This document shows positions 51,207 to 59,673 of a stretch of DNA of 64,000 nt, one piece after another. Numbering within the stretch: the stretch's first letter is position 1; each line of letters begins with the position of its first letter. Below the pieces are notes generated by a model that made no database searches, was not told where the DNA came from, and was given only the letters and a program-made list of their open reading frames with translations. Origin of the DNA: JAQGMV01 sp035626595. Lineage in GTDB: Bacteria; Pseudomonadota; Gammaproteobacteria; Burkholderiales; SG8-41. Location of the stretch: assembly GCA_035626595.1 (NCBI GenBank), contig DASPNJ010000134.1, positions 6,988 through 70,987 on the forward strand, read 5' to 3'. Position numbers and translations under genes: made by a program.

Positions 51207-52607
51207 TCAATGTCCGGCATGGCCGGTCGGTTTACGTGCGCGGTATTCACGAGCGGGCGCCGTCGTGGCGGCGGGACGTGCGCGCGCATCGATCGGCGCG
51301 GCACGTTGTGCAAGCGGCGCTTCGCCGGTCCACTCGTACGCGATGCTGCCGGCCGGATGCTGGTACCAGCCCGGGTCGCCGTAGTCGGTGCGGCCGAGGC
51401 CCTCGCGGATCTTGATCACGGTGAACATGCCGCCCATCTCGATCGGACCGAACGGCCCTTTGCCGCTCATCATCGGCAGGGTGTTGTCCGGGATCGGCAT
51501 CTCCATCTCGCCCATGTCCGCCATGCCGCGCTCACCCATGACCATGTAGTCGGGCACGAGCTTCATGATCTTCTGCGCGACGCCGCGATGATCGACGCCG
51601 ATCATCGTCGGCACGTTGTGGCCCATCGCGTTCATGACGTGGTGGGACTTGTGGCAGTGGAACGCCCAGTCGCCGGGGTTGTCCGCGACGAATTCGAACG
51701 CGCGCATCTGCCCGATCGCCATGTCCACTGTGGTCTCCGGCCAGCGTGCGCTCTTCGGCACCCAGCCGCCGTCGGTGCACGTCACGGCGAACTCGTGTCC
51801 ATGGATATGGATCGGATGGTTGGTCATCGTGAGATTGCCCATGCGGATGCGTACGCGGTCGCCGAGGCGCACCGGCAGCGCGTCGATGCCCGGGAACACG
51901 CGGCTGTTCCACGCCCAGAGGTTGAACTCGAGCATCGTGTTCACGCGCGGCGTGCGCGCGCCGGGCTCGATGTCGAAAGCGTTGATGAGGAACACGAAGT
52001 CGCGATCGACCGGCATGAACTTCGGGTCCTTCGGGTGCACGACGATGAAACCCATCATGCCCATCGCCATCTGCACCATCTCGTCGGCGTGCGGGTGGTA
52101 CATGAAGGTGCCCGATTTCTTCATCTGGAACTCGTATACGAACGTTTTGCCGACGCCGATGTGGGGCTGGGTGAGGCCGCCCACGCCGTCCATGCCGTTC
52201 GGCAGCAGCACGCCGTGCCAGTGGATCGTGGTGTGCTCCGGCAGCCGGTTGGTGACGAAGATGCGCAGCTTGTCGCCTTCGACGCACTCGATCGTCGGCC
52301 CGGGCGACTGGCCGTTGTAGCCCCAGAGGTTCGCTTTCATGCCCGGCGCGAGCTCGCGGACCACCGGCTCCGCGACGAGGTGAAACTCCTTCCACCCGTT
52401 GTTCGTGCGCCACGGCAGCGTCCAGCCGTTGAGCGTCACGACCGCCTGATACGGTCTGCCGTTCGACGGGATGAGCGGGCCCTGCGTTTTGGGTGACGCC
52501 TGACTCGGCGCTTCGGGCACCGCTCCGATTGCGGCCTTACTCACGACAGCCGCACCCAACAGGCCACCTGCTGCGCGGAAGAAAGTTCTACGCTTCATCA
52601 TGTCCAT
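51207..52607 (-). CDS. Multicopper oxidase (CopA/CumA-type), Tat-exported
   Basis: 466 residues. A twin-arginine signal (MKRRTFFRAAGGLLGAAVVS) is followed by three cupredoxin domains. Copper motifs in order are TTIHWHGVLLPNGMDG, GTFMYHPHADEMVQMAMG, NHPIHIHGHEFAV and WAFHCHKSHHVMNAMGH, the last supplying type-1 Cys and axial Met. Met/His-rich loops suggest cuprous oxidase activity: Cu(I) to Cu(II) in the periplasm using O2. It sits between the TolC-like lipoprotein and the cupredoxin gene. Confidence 0.92.
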   Translation of the reverse strand: MDMMKRRTFFRAAGGLLGAAVVSKAAIGAVPEAPSQASPKTQGPLIPSNGRPYQAVVTLNGWTLPWRTNNGWKEFHLVAEPVVRELAPGMKANLWGYNGQSPGPTIECVEGDKLRIFVTNRLPEHTTIHWHGVLLPNGMDGVGGLTQPHIGVGKTFVYEFQMKKSGTFMYHPHADEMVQMAMGMMGFIVVHPKDPKFMPVDRDFVFLINAFDIEPGARTPRVNTMLEFNLWAWNSRVFPGIDALPVRLGDRVRIRMGNLTMTNHPIHIHGHEFAVTCTDGGWVPKSARWPETTVDMAIGQMRAFEFVADNPGDWAFHCHKSHHVMNAMGHNVPTMIGVDHRGVAQKIMKLVPDYMVMGERGMADMGEMEMPIPDNTLPMMSGKGPFGPIEMGGMFTVIKIREGLGRTDYGDPGWYQHPAGSIAYEWTGEAPLAQRAAPIDARARPAATTAPAREYRARKPTGHAGH

Positions 52608-52616
52608 ATCCCCGTC

Positions 52617-54038
52617 TCAATGCACTGGTGTCGCATCGGCACCGACGCGAACGCCTGCAGGACGCGTCTGCATCGCGCCGGGCGAGCGGCCCGTCGCCGC
52701 AAGCTCCAGATTCACGTCGGCGATCCAGAATTCGCGCAGCGCCTCGATGTACTCGTTCACCGATGCGATCTGCTGGCGCGCGTCGGCGAGGAGCTCGAAA
52801 ACGCTGATCAGCATGCCGTTGTAGCGCAGCACGTTCTCGTCCGAGATGCGCTTCCTGAGGGGTACGATCTCGTCGCGGTAGTGGCGAGCGATATCGAACG
52901 CGGTGCGGTAAGCGCCGTACGCCTCGCGGACCTCCGACTGTGCGCGTACCGCGAGATCGGCCGCGCGATTCGCCGCCTGCATGTAGGTGAGCTCCGCGCG
53001 CGCGAGCTTGGCGCCGCCCCAGTCGAAGATCGGAAGCCGCAGCTCGATCTCGTAGCCGGTCTGCCGCGGCTGTCCGGTTTCGCTGTTGCGCTGATAGCCG
53101 AGCTCGAGCACGCTGAAAAATCCCGTGACGCGCGTGAGCCCGAGCGACGCGGCGACGCTCTGCGCTTCCTGCATCGCCGAGGTGACATCGAGCCGCGTCT
53201 CGAGCGCTCTTGCTTCGAGGTCGTCGCCGGAGCGTGCCGCCTTCGGCAGCTCCGGAAGCCGATCGGGCAGCGTGTAGCGGATGTCGTGGGCCGAGAGGCC
53301 CATCAGGTGCGTGAGGCGCTCGCGCTCCGCACGGCGCGTCTGACGGGACCGCGCGAGCTGAGCGGTCGCTTCGGCGTAGAACACCTGCTCGCGGGCATGA
53401 TCGAGCGCGCTGAAGTTTCCGGCGGCGGCCATGCGGCGGGCGAGCTCCGCGCTCGCGTCCGCGGCTTCTTTGACCTGCTCGGCATACTTCGCGGCTTCCT
53501 GCGCCGCGACTGCGCGGTAGTACGCGCGCCGCGTATCCGCCGCCACCTGCAGCACCTCGGCGGCGACGCGCGTGCGGGTGATCTCGAAACGCCGGCGCTC
53601 GAGGTCGGTGCGCACCGGCAGCGTCAGCAGCGCCAGCACGTCGATGATGAACGTGCGCTCGATCTCGAGCTCGTCGGCGCGCCGCAGACGCGCAAAGGAA
53701 AAGCCGGGGTTACGCAGACGGCCGGCCTGCACGAGACCGGCCTCGGCGATGCCGACGTCCGCGTACGTGGCCTGCAGGCCCTGGTTGTTGAGGAGCGCGA
53801 TCCGGACCGCCGCGTCCGGCGTGAGCGGTGCGGCGAGCAGTTTTCTCGCGGCGGCGAGCGCCTGTTCGCGGTCGCGGTCCGTTCTCGACCATGTCAGCTC
53901 CTGCCCCGTACGCGCCTTGACGGCGGTGCGCACCGCGTCGAAGCCACGGTCGGGCGAAAAGGCCGCGCAGCCGCTCAGCACGAGCAGCGCCGCCGCGGCA
54001 GCGAACGCGCGAACGCGGTCATGTTGAATTCCGGGCAT
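52617..54038 (-). CDS. TolC-family outer-membrane lipoprotein
   Basis: 473 residues. The signal has lipobox LVLSGC, so the mature protein is acylated. It shows the two-fold OEP repeat: LNNQGLQATYADVGIAEAGL with NPGFSFAR in the first half and an equivalent YEIELRLPIFDWGGAKLARA in the second, plus long coiled-coil helices. It could serve as outer-membrane exit duct for copper, but no RND pump or adaptor gene is near, so its partner is unknown. It ends 9 bp before the multicopper oxidase start. The start is ATG 54038; the longer frame upstream is a shadow of the 54047 gene. Confidence 0.87.
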   Translation of the reverse strand: MPGIQHDRVRAFAAAAALLVLSGCAAFSPDRGFDAVRTAVKARTGQELTWSRTDRDREQALAAARKLLAAPLTPDAAVRIALLNNQGLQATYADVGIAEAGLVQAGRLRNPGFSFARLRRADELEIERTFIIDVLALLTLPVRTDLERRRFEITRTRVAAEVLQVAADTRRAYYRAVAAQEAAKYAEQVKEAADASAELARRMAAAGNFSALDHAREQVFYAEATAQLARSRQTRRAERERLTHLMGLSAHDIRYTLPDRLPELPKAARSGDDLEARALETRLDVTSAMQEAQSVAASLGLTRVTGFFSVLELGYQRNSETGQPRQTGYEIELRLPIFDWGGAKLARAELTYMQAANRAADLAVRAQSEVREAYGAYRTAFDIARHYRDEIVPLRKRISDENVLRYNGMLISVFELLADARQQIASVNEYIEALREFWIADVNLELAATGRSPGAMQTRPAGVRVGADATPVH

Positions 54039-54046
54039 GTCCGCTC

Positions 54047-54394
54047 CTAGTGATGACCCACGCGACCGGCGCCGCCCGGCGCCTTGGGCGCGCCGCGCAC
54101 CGGGGGCTGGCCGGCTTCGGCCGCATCGCTCGAACGTTTGGCCGCGCCGTAGCCGCTGTGACCCGCAGCGCCGCCCACGATGCCGACGTGCCCGCCGACG
54201 CGGCCGACCTCGTCGTTGACCGCGCGCCAGTCGCCGGCGCTTTCTTCGCGATAGGAGCGATAGCCCTCGAAAGCAGAGTCGTAAGTCGAAGCACGCGCGG
54301 GACGCGCGGGGCCGGGCGTGGTCTGCGCGGGCTGCTGGGCGAACGCTGCCGTCACGATCGACGCAGCCGCCCCGTACAGGAAGGCTCGAAACAT
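54047..54394 (-). CDS. Small secreted protein of the copper operon
   Basis: 115 residues. A signal peptide (MFRAFLYGAAASIVTAAFA) precedes a Pro/Ala-rich linker. A conserved-looking YDSAFEGYRSYREESAGDWRA segment then precedes a Gly/His-rich end (GGHVGIVGGAAGHSGYG). No family name is known. Its location directly before the TolC-like gene (8-bp gap) and the terminal histidines suggest a periplasmic copper accessory protein. Confidence 0.7.
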   Translation of the reverse strand: MFRAFLYGAAASIVTAAFAQQPAQTTPGPARPARASTYDSAFEGYRSYREESAGDWRAVNDEVGRVGGHVGIVGGAAGHSGYGAAKRSSDAAEAGQPPVRGAPKAPGGAGRVGHH

Positions 54395-54495
54395 GGATCT
54401 CCGATTCGGATAGAAGTGCGCAACTCGCGCACGACAGGCGCACGCGCCAAAAGCGGCGCGAGCGTCGCGGTTCGGACTAGCGTCCCGTCAGGAGA

Positions 54496-54843
54496 TCAGG
54501 CGCGCGGCGGACGCCGCGGGTGTTCTGGGAAAAAGAGGATGTAACTCGGCGCCGCAGTCGGCGACCACGCGGAGAATTGCTGTTCGGTGCCGATACTGAA
54601 AGAGCCGGGCGCGTGCAGCACGAAGTGGCCGCACAGGTGGTGGCTGGCCTGCGTTCCCGGCGAGCTGTCATCCCCGCTGCCGTGGTCATGCACGGCACCG
54701 TCGTCGTGCTGGTGGCCATGCGTCGCGTGGACGGCAGCCTGTTCATGACACTGGACGAACGTGGCCGCGACGGCGATGCCCTGCAGCGGCATCACGAGGA
54801 TGGCCACAGCGAGAAGCAGCTTCCGAATCCAAGGCTTCGTCAC
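54496..54843 (-). CDS. His-rich secreted protein of the copper operon
   Basis: 115 residues from GTG 54843. The signal-like helix LLLAVAILVMPLQGIAVAA is followed by FVQCHEQAAVHATHGHQHDDGAVHDH (His/Asp-rich) and a second Cys in HHLCGHFVLHAPG. It ends HPRRPPRA. This pattern recurs in small proteins at the head of copper-resistance operons. It would bind Cu or Zn in the periplasm. It is probably the first gene of the - strand copper operon; no MerR-type operator was found upstream. Confidence 0.72.
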   Translation of the reverse strand: MTKPWIRKLLLAVAILVMPLQGIAVAATFVQCHEQAAVHATHGHQHDDGAVHDHGSGDDSSPGTQASHHLCGHFVLHAPGSFSIGTEQQFSAWSPTAAPSYILFFPEHPRRPPRA

Positions 54844-55006
54844 GTATCGACGCTCAGGCAAAACGCGAACGATTATCGGCGAACGCCCGCTCGCTAACAA
54901 GACTTCGGTCCTGGCACGACGTTCCGTTAGCTTGTCGAGCGTGAGTCGTTCGCGCCGGAAGCAATCGTGTTAAGGTGTTCGCTCGGACGCGGTGTGGGAG
55001 CTGCCG

Positions 55007-55789
55007 ATGAAAAGAACGATTGGCTGGGTGATTCTCGGCATGGTGGCGGTCATCGCCATTGCCGTCTGGCAACACGCGATCGAGGGGCCGCCTGCATCGG
55101 GTCCGCCGCTCGCGCGCTCGCCCGAGCCTCCCCAGGTGCCCTCGGCCGAACCCGCGATACGCTATCCCGTGCCGCGGGCGCCGCAGGAAGAGGAGCTGCC
55201 GGCATTGCCGGCGAGCGATTCGACACTGATCGATGCCCTGGCGGCGCTGTGGGGCGAGCGCGCGTTCGAGCAGCTGTTTCATCCCGGCGACCTGGTGCGG
55301 CGGATCGTCGTCACGATCGACAATCTCCCGCGCCGCAAGGTGGCGCTGCGGCTGATGCCGCTGAAGCCGGTGCCCGGTGAGTTCCGCACGACGGGTAAGG
55401 GCGAGAATCTCGCGATGAGTCCCGACAACGCCGCACGCTATGCGACGCACGTGCAGCTCGCGAAGGCCATCGACAGCGCCAAGCTGGTGGCCGTCTACCA
55501 CCGCTTCTACCCTCTGTTCCAGCAGGCGTACGAAGAGCTGGGCTATCCCGGCGCGTATTTCAACGACCGTCTCGTGGAAGTCATCGATCATCTGCTCGCG
55601 GCGCCGGAGCTGCCGGCGCAGGCGAAGCTCGTGCGGCCGAAGATCTTTTACCGGTTCGACGACCCGGAGCTGGAATCGAGCTCCGCGGGCCACAAGATCC
55701 TGATGCGCATCGGCAACGAGAACGCCGCGGTGGTCAAGGCGAAGCTGCGCGAGCTGCGCGGCGAGCTCACGCGCAACGGCCCGCGTTAA
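55007..55789 (+). CDS. DUF3014 family membrane-anchored protein
   Basis: 260 residues. One N-terminal helix (MKRTIGWVILGMVAVIAIAVW) precedes a proline-rich periplasmic linker and a folded domain. It has FHPGDLVRRIVVTIDNLPRRKVAL, then HRFYPLFQQAYEELGYPGAYF and FNDRLVEVIDHLL, which I associate with DUF3014. The function is unknown. ATG 55007 is preferred (GGGAG six bases upstream) over the 54992 start. It diverges from the copper operon and converges with the 55797 gene. Confidence 0.8.
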   Translation: MKRTIGWVILGMVAVIAIAVWQHAIEGPPASGPPLARSPEPPQVPSAEPAIRYPVPRAPQEEELPALPASDSTLIDALAALWGERAFEQLFHPGDLVRRIVVTIDNLPRRKVALRLMPLKPVPGEFRTTGKGENLAMSPDNAARYATHVQLAKAIDSAKLVAVYHRFYPLFQQAYEELGYPGAYFNDRLVEVIDHLLAAPELPAQAKLVRPKIFYRFDDPELESSSAGHKILMRIGNENAAVVKAKLRELRGELTRNGPR

Positions 55790-55796
55790 GCCCGCG

Positions 55797-56765
55797 CTAG
55801 AACCGCGAGGTGACGCCGAGCAGCAGCGCCCAGTCCGGCGTGATCTGGATGCCGTTCACGTACTGATAAACCGGCTTCTGCACGAACGCATAGACCTGCG
55901 TCTTCGGCAGGATCGCGTAGCTCACGCCGGGGCTCACGAAGACGAAAGTCCCGCCCGTATCGGCCGGTTCCGCATCGCGACCGCGGTCGCGCGTACGGAA
56001 AAGCCCGTTCACCTGGAGCATGAGACCAAAGCCGTCAGTCACTTCGTAACGCACGCCAATGTCGCTGGTGACGCGCTTGCCGGGCTTGTAATGCTCTCGG
56101 AAGCCGGTCGGTACCTGCACCTGTGCCTGCGCGAACCACGAGATATTCGCCGCCGGCACGACGTGGCTGAAAAAACCGCCGAGCATGACGTCCGTCGTCC
56201 CGGAACCGGGCTGCAGCGAGCGCTCCGCGAGAGCGCCCGTGCGATTGCGTCGGTCGAACTCGCCGGTCGGCAGCTTGACGCCGAAAGTGACGCCGTAGAA
56301 GCTCAGCGTTTGGGCCCCTTCGTTTTCGCTCACCCACTGGCGGCGTGCGAGCACCTGGACATCGCCGGCCTCGGCGAACGACCAGTGCTCGCGAAGCCGC
56401 GCACCCAGGTGGTTGTGTACGTGGTCGTGGCTGCGATCGACGACCGGCACGGTCGCGGCCACGCTCCACCCGTCATGCATCGTGTAGTCGAGCGTCGCGA
56501 TGTAGTTCCGGTTGATCGTGCGGATTTCGTCGTGGTGGCGGCGGATCTGTCCGAACGGCACTTTGCCGCGTCCGACACGCGGCTGGTCCTGGTCGATGTA
56601 CTCCAGCCGAAGATCCATGCGCAGCCCGGGCTCGGGCGCGAAGCCCTGCATGTTCCAGTTCGTATTCACCATGCAGAACGAAGCGCCGCACGAAGCGTGC
56701 GCGGCCGCCGCGGCGGCGTAGACAACGAGCGTCACCGCGATGCGCGCGGGAACATGACTTCTCAT
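55797..56765 (-). CDS. Outer-membrane beta-barrel protein
   Basis: 322 residues. The signal peptide ends near AAAAHA and is followed by SCGASFCMVNTNWNMQGFAPE, containing two early cysteines. The rest alternates in short amphipathic strands (MDLRLEYIDQDQPRVGRGKV, IRYEVTDGFGLMLQVNGLF-like) and ends in a C-terminal aromatic residue (LLGVTSRF), the usual barrel-assembly signal. It has about 12 strands, a porin or sensor-like barrel of unknown specificity. ATG 56765 is used, with GGGGAG upstream. It is preceded on the same strand by a Cys-rich secreted protein gene. Confidence 0.75.
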   Translation of the reverse strand: MRSHVPARIAVTLVVYAAAAAAHASCGASFCMVNTNWNMQGFAPEPGLRMDLRLEYIDQDQPRVGRGKVPFGQIRRHHDEIRTINRNYIATLDYTMHDGWSVAATVPVVDRSHDHVHNHLGARLREHWSFAEAGDVQVLARRQWVSENEGAQTLSFYGVTFGVKLPTGEFDRRNRTGALAERSLQPGSGTTDVMLGGFFSHVVPAANISWFAQAQVQVPTGFREHYKPGKRVTSDIGVRYEVTDGFGLMLQVNGLFRTRDRGRDAEPADTGGTFVFVSPGVSYAILPKTQVYAFVQKPVYQYVNGIQITPDWALLLGVTSRF

Positions 56766-56833
56766 CTTGATTCTCCCCAAGGCATAACCGTCCCGTGCGT
56801 GCGGGACGCATCACTCGCGGCACGCAGCCGCGA

Positions 56834-57247
56834 TCAAGCCACTGCGTGGAGGAGAAGCGGCGGAGCGCGCGCACCCGCGAACTTGATCAGGACAGCAGCG
56901 ACAGGGGTCGGGAGCCGACTGCTGCAGTCCATCGTTCGTGGGGGTGACCATGCCTCGCCGATAATGAAGCCGCACTGCGGCGGCGGTTTGAACTCAACAG
57001 GCGCAACGAACCAGCTCCTGCAGCAGCAGCCGATCGCGCCCCGTGACGGGCAGCCGGTCGACACGCCAGGCGCTTCGCTGGATGCGCTCGCGGCATTAGA
57101 TGCGCGCGAAACCGGCGCCGTTCCTCGGTGTCCATCGGAATACCCGCGATGGTCTGCGTCATGCGCGGTCGCCGGAAATGGCGCGGCGAGCAGGAGCAAC
57201 GCGATCAGCGGGAAGAGCCGGAACAGGCGGCGTGCACGTGCGAGCAT
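56834..57247 (-). CDS. Small secreted Cys-rich protein
   Basis: 137 residues. A Sec signal (MLARARRLFRLFPLIALLLL, then APFPATA) is followed by HDADHRGYSDGHRG. A cysteine cluster GCPSRGAIGCCCRSWF and later Cys in PPPQCGFI and RTMDCSS follow. A hydrophobic C-terminus is present. The pattern resembles small periplasmic proteins found beside metal-efflux genes, but I cannot name a family. It is upstream of the beta-barrel gene (68-bp gap), perhaps as one unit. Confidence 0.6.
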   Translation of the reverse strand: MLARARRLFRLFPLIALLLLAAPFPATAHDADHRGYSDGHRGTAPVSRASNAASASSEAPGVSTGCPSRGAIGCCCRSWFVAPVEFKPPPQCGFIIGEAWSPPRTMDCSSRLPTPVAAVLIKFAGARAPPLLLHAVA

Positions 57248-57292
57248 GCCGCTTTGTAACACACAGATCGCTCGAAGAGGTCCGTAGGCCAG

Positions 57293-57910
57293 GTGCCGGC
57301 AACTTACCGCATCAAGGAGATTTTCTGGACGGTCCAGGGTGAAGGCGCGAACGCCGGCACGGCGTCGGTTTTCGTACGCTTCTCGGGCTGCAACCAGTGG
57401 AGCGGACGCGAAGCGGACCGCAGCCGCGGTTACGCCGACTGCGCACGCTGGTGCGATACCGATTTTTACGGCGGCGAAGCGGTCGGGCACGCGCCGCTCG
57501 TCTCGCACATCGCGGCCTATCGCGAGCAGGCGCGGCTCGCGGTCTTCACCGGTGGAGAACCGGGCCTTCAGCTCACCGCGGAGCTCGTCGACGCCGTGAG
57601 CGCCCTCGGCTTGCGCTGCGCCATCGAAACCAACGGCACGGTCGAATTGCCGAAGGCCCCGCTATGGGTGACCGTCAGCCCTAAAGGCGGCAAGTTTCCG
57701 CTCGTCGTCACGCGCGGTGACGAGCTGAAGCTCGTCTATCCGCAGGCGGGCGTGCAGCCCTCCGAGGTCGAGCACCTCGCCTTCGGGCAATTCTTTCTTC
57801 AGCCGCGGGACAACACGCCCGAGCACACCCGCGCGTGCCTCGAGTACATCCGGCGTCATCCGCAGTGGAAGCTCGGCGTGCAGGTACACAAGTACATCGG
57901 CGTACCATGA
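57293..57910 (+). CDS. queE: 7-carboxy-7-deazaguanine synthase (radical SAM)
   Basis: 205 residues. It makes 7-carboxy-7-deazaguanine from carboxytetrahydropterin for queuosine/preQ0. Start motif IFWTVQGEGANAGTASVFVR and radical-SAM cluster cysteines Cys33, Cys50 and Cys54 are seen, with FTGGEPGLQL and IETNGTVEL following. As in Burkholderia multivorans QueE the cluster loop has a long insert (WSGREADRSRG), but the spacing is C-x16-C-x3-C instead of C-x14-C-x2-C. GTG 57293 is the start. It overlaps the QueD-like gene by 4 bp. Confidence 0.9.
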   Translation: MPATYRIKEIFWTVQGEGANAGTASVFVRFSGCNQWSGREADRSRGYADCARWCDTDFYGGEAVGHAPLVSHIAAYREQARLAVFTGGEPGLQLTAELVDAVSALGLRCAIETNGTVELPKAPLWVTVSPKGGKFPLVVTRGDELKLVYPQAGVQPSEVEHLAFGQFFLQPRDNTPEHTRACLEYIRRHPQWKLGVQVHKYIGVP

Positions 57911-58263
57911 GCGTGACAATGGAAATATCGCTTACCCGCACGTTCGAGGCGGAGCATTCGCTCCCGGCGATCGGCGTGACGGAGCGCCATGCGCACTCGT
58001 ACGACGTCGAGTGCGGCTACGCCGCGCGCGTCGATCCGCAGATCGGGTGCGCGCGGCCGCTGCAGGAGCTCGCCGCCGACATCGATCGCGTGATCGAGCC
58101 GCTCCGGGGCAGCTACCTGAACGACGTGCTGGAGGCCGCACCCACCGCCGAAATGCTCGCGTGCTGGATTCTTGCCCGGTTGCCGGCACCGTGGGAGTGG
58201 GTGGCGATCCGCGCCTACGGCGGCTACCGATGCACGATCAGGCGGAGCGATCTGCCGGTCTGA
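57907..58263 (+). CDS. QueD-like (6-pyruvoyltetrahydropterin synthase family) protein, active site altered
   Basis: 118 residues. The fold signature FEAEHSLPAIGVTERHAHSY keeps the three zinc histidines. The catalytic residues of QueD are not where expected: the Cys of the C-x3-HGH loop is Val or Gly, the DH pair of the LDHxxLN motif reads RG (LRGSYLND), and the ET of the last motif is replaced (RAYGGYRC). It therefore probably does not carry out normal CPH4 synthesis. It is coupled to queE by ATGA, so a role in the same pathway or a modified reaction is likely. Confidence 0.75.
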   Translation: MSVTMEISLTRTFEAEHSLPAIGVTERHAHSYDVECGYAARVDPQIGCARPLQELAADIDRVIEPLRGSYLNDVLEAAPTAEMLACWILARLPAPWEWVAIRAYGGYRCTIRRSDLPV

Positions 58264-58370
58264 AATTTGCAACGGCATCGATGTTTTGGGTCCGCGAAGT
58301 CGCCGACCCCGTCGCTCGGGCACCGCTGCGCTTCGCGACCCTCCTCACGCAGGCGCAAAGGAGGTCAATC

Positions 58371-58850
58371 ATGCGTACACCGGCGAGCATTGCAGGACAT
58401 CCCATCCATCCGATGCTGGTGCCGTTGCCGATCGGCCTGTGGATCTTCTCGCTCATCTGCGACCTGATCTACGTCTTCGGCTGGGGTGGCGACCCGTTCC
58501 GCACCGTCGCGTTCTACTGCATGGTCGGCGGCGTGATCGGAGGACTGGTCGCGGCGATTCCGGGCCTGATCGACATGCTGTCGCTGCCGGCTCGGCCCAA
58601 ACGCACGGCGATCATCCACATGTCGCTCAATCTGACGATCGTGGCGCTGTTCGTCGTCAATATCGTGCTGCGCATCGCGAATCCCGAGAATCTGGGGACC
58701 CCGGTGCTGCTGTCGGTGATCGCGGTGGGCCTGCTGACCGTATCCGGCTGGCTCGGCGGCAAGCTCGTGTACGAGGAGCGCGTGGCCGTGGAGACCGGCG
58801 AAGAGCCGGCACGCCTGCACGTCGGGCGCGGAGAGCGCCTGCGTACCTGA
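58371..58850 (+). CDS. DUF2231 membrane protein
   Basis: 159 residues, four membrane helices. It opens with TPASIAGHPIHPMLVPLPIG, the typical DUF2231 start (histidine pair beside the first helix), followed by FRTVAFYCMVGGVIGGLVAA, PGLIDMLSLP and LGGKLVYEERVAV. The family is of unknown function, sometimes linked with heme or cytochrome genes. The ribosome site is excellent (AAAGGAGG). The methyltransferase starts 4 bp after the stop. Confidence 0.87.
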   Translation: MRTPASIAGHPIHPMLVPLPIGLWIFSLICDLIYVFGWGGDPFRTVAFYCMVGGVIGGLVAAIPGLIDMLSLPARPKRTAIIHMSLNLTIVALFVVNIVLRIANPENLGTPVLLSVIAVGLLTVSGWLGGKLVYEERVAVETGEEPARLHVGRGERLRT

Positions 58851-58854
58851 GCGC

Positions 58855-59673
58855 TTGGGCGCCTACAACAGCCGCGAGAAGATCGTCGCGCATTACGACT
58901 TCGTAAGCCCGTTCTATAACGAGCTCTGGGGCGAGCATCTTCACCACGGCTACTGGCGCACGGGTGAGGAAACGAAGGAGGACGCGCAGGAAGCGCTGGT
59001 CGATCAGCTCGCGCAAGCCGCGCCGATCACCCGCGGGACCAAGGTTCTGGACGTGGGTTGCGGCGTAGGCGGCAGCAGCATTCATCTCGCGCGGCGTTAC
59101 GGCGCCGAATCGACCGGAATCACCATCTCGCCGGTACAGGTGCAGATGGCACGCACTGCGGCCGATCGCGCCGGTGTGAACGTGCGCTTCCTGCTCATGG
59201 ATGCTCAGGCCATCACGCTGTCAGAACGATTCGATCTCGTCTTTTCGATCGAATCGGTGTCGCACTACGAGAACAAGGGCGCTTTCTTCCGCCGGCTTCC
59301 GGGGCTCGTGCACCACACGGGACGTGTGGTGCTCATCGACTGGTTCAAGCACGACGATCTGTCTGCGGCCGAGTACAGAAAGTACATCGTGCCGATCGAG
59401 AAAGGAATGCTGGTCGAGCTTCATCCGATCGCCGACTACGTCGCGCTACTGGAAGCGAACGGCCTCGCGGTGGAGCGCACCGAGGACATGAGCGAGCACA
59501 CCGCACGCACGTGGCAGCTTGCACTGGACATCCTCAACGGCGACAGCTCGCTCTGGGCCATCGCCCGGAATCACAGCGCGGAGCTCGTCTATTTTCTGCG
59601 TGCGTTCCGCGCGATGAGAGCAGCGTTCCGAGCCCGCAAGCTCGTCTATGGGATGATCGTAGCTAGGCCGTAG
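58855..59673 (+). CDS. Class I SAM-dependent methyltransferase
   Basis: 272 residues. N-terminal IVAHYDFVSPFYNELWGEHLHHGYW is typical of the cyclopropane-synthase/tocopherol-methyltransferase branch. SAM motif I is VLDVGCGVGGSSIHLARRYG, then GITISPVQVQMA and the post-I LLMDAQAI. No arsenite-binding cysteines are seen, so it is not ArsM. The substrate is unknown. TTG 58855 is the only start fitting the domain, four bases after the previous stop. It converges with and overlaps the flavoprotein gene by 11 bp. Confidence 0.83.
   Translation: MGAYNSREKIVAHYDFVSPFYNELWGEHLHHGYWRTGEETKEDAQEALVDQLAQAAPITRGTKVLDVGCGVGGSSIHLARRYGAESTGITISPVQVQMARTAADRAGVNVRFLLMDAQAITLSERFDLVFSIESVSHYENKGAFFRRLPGLVHHTGRVVLIDWFKHDDLSAAEYRKYIVPIEKGMLVELHPIADYVALLEANGLAVERTEDMSEHTARTWQLALDILNGDSSLWAIARNHSAELVYFLRAFRAMRAAFRARKLVYGMIVARP

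Noticed and set aside
58011..58370. Upstream extension of the DUF2231 gene
   Set aside because: Overlaps the QueD-like gene in another frame; the AAAGGAGG site at 58357-58364 fixes the start at 58371.
58855..59673. ArsM arsenite methyltransferase, given the nearby ars genes
   Set aside because: No conserved arsenite-binding cysteines; the N-terminus matches lipid/tocopherol-type methyltransferases instead.
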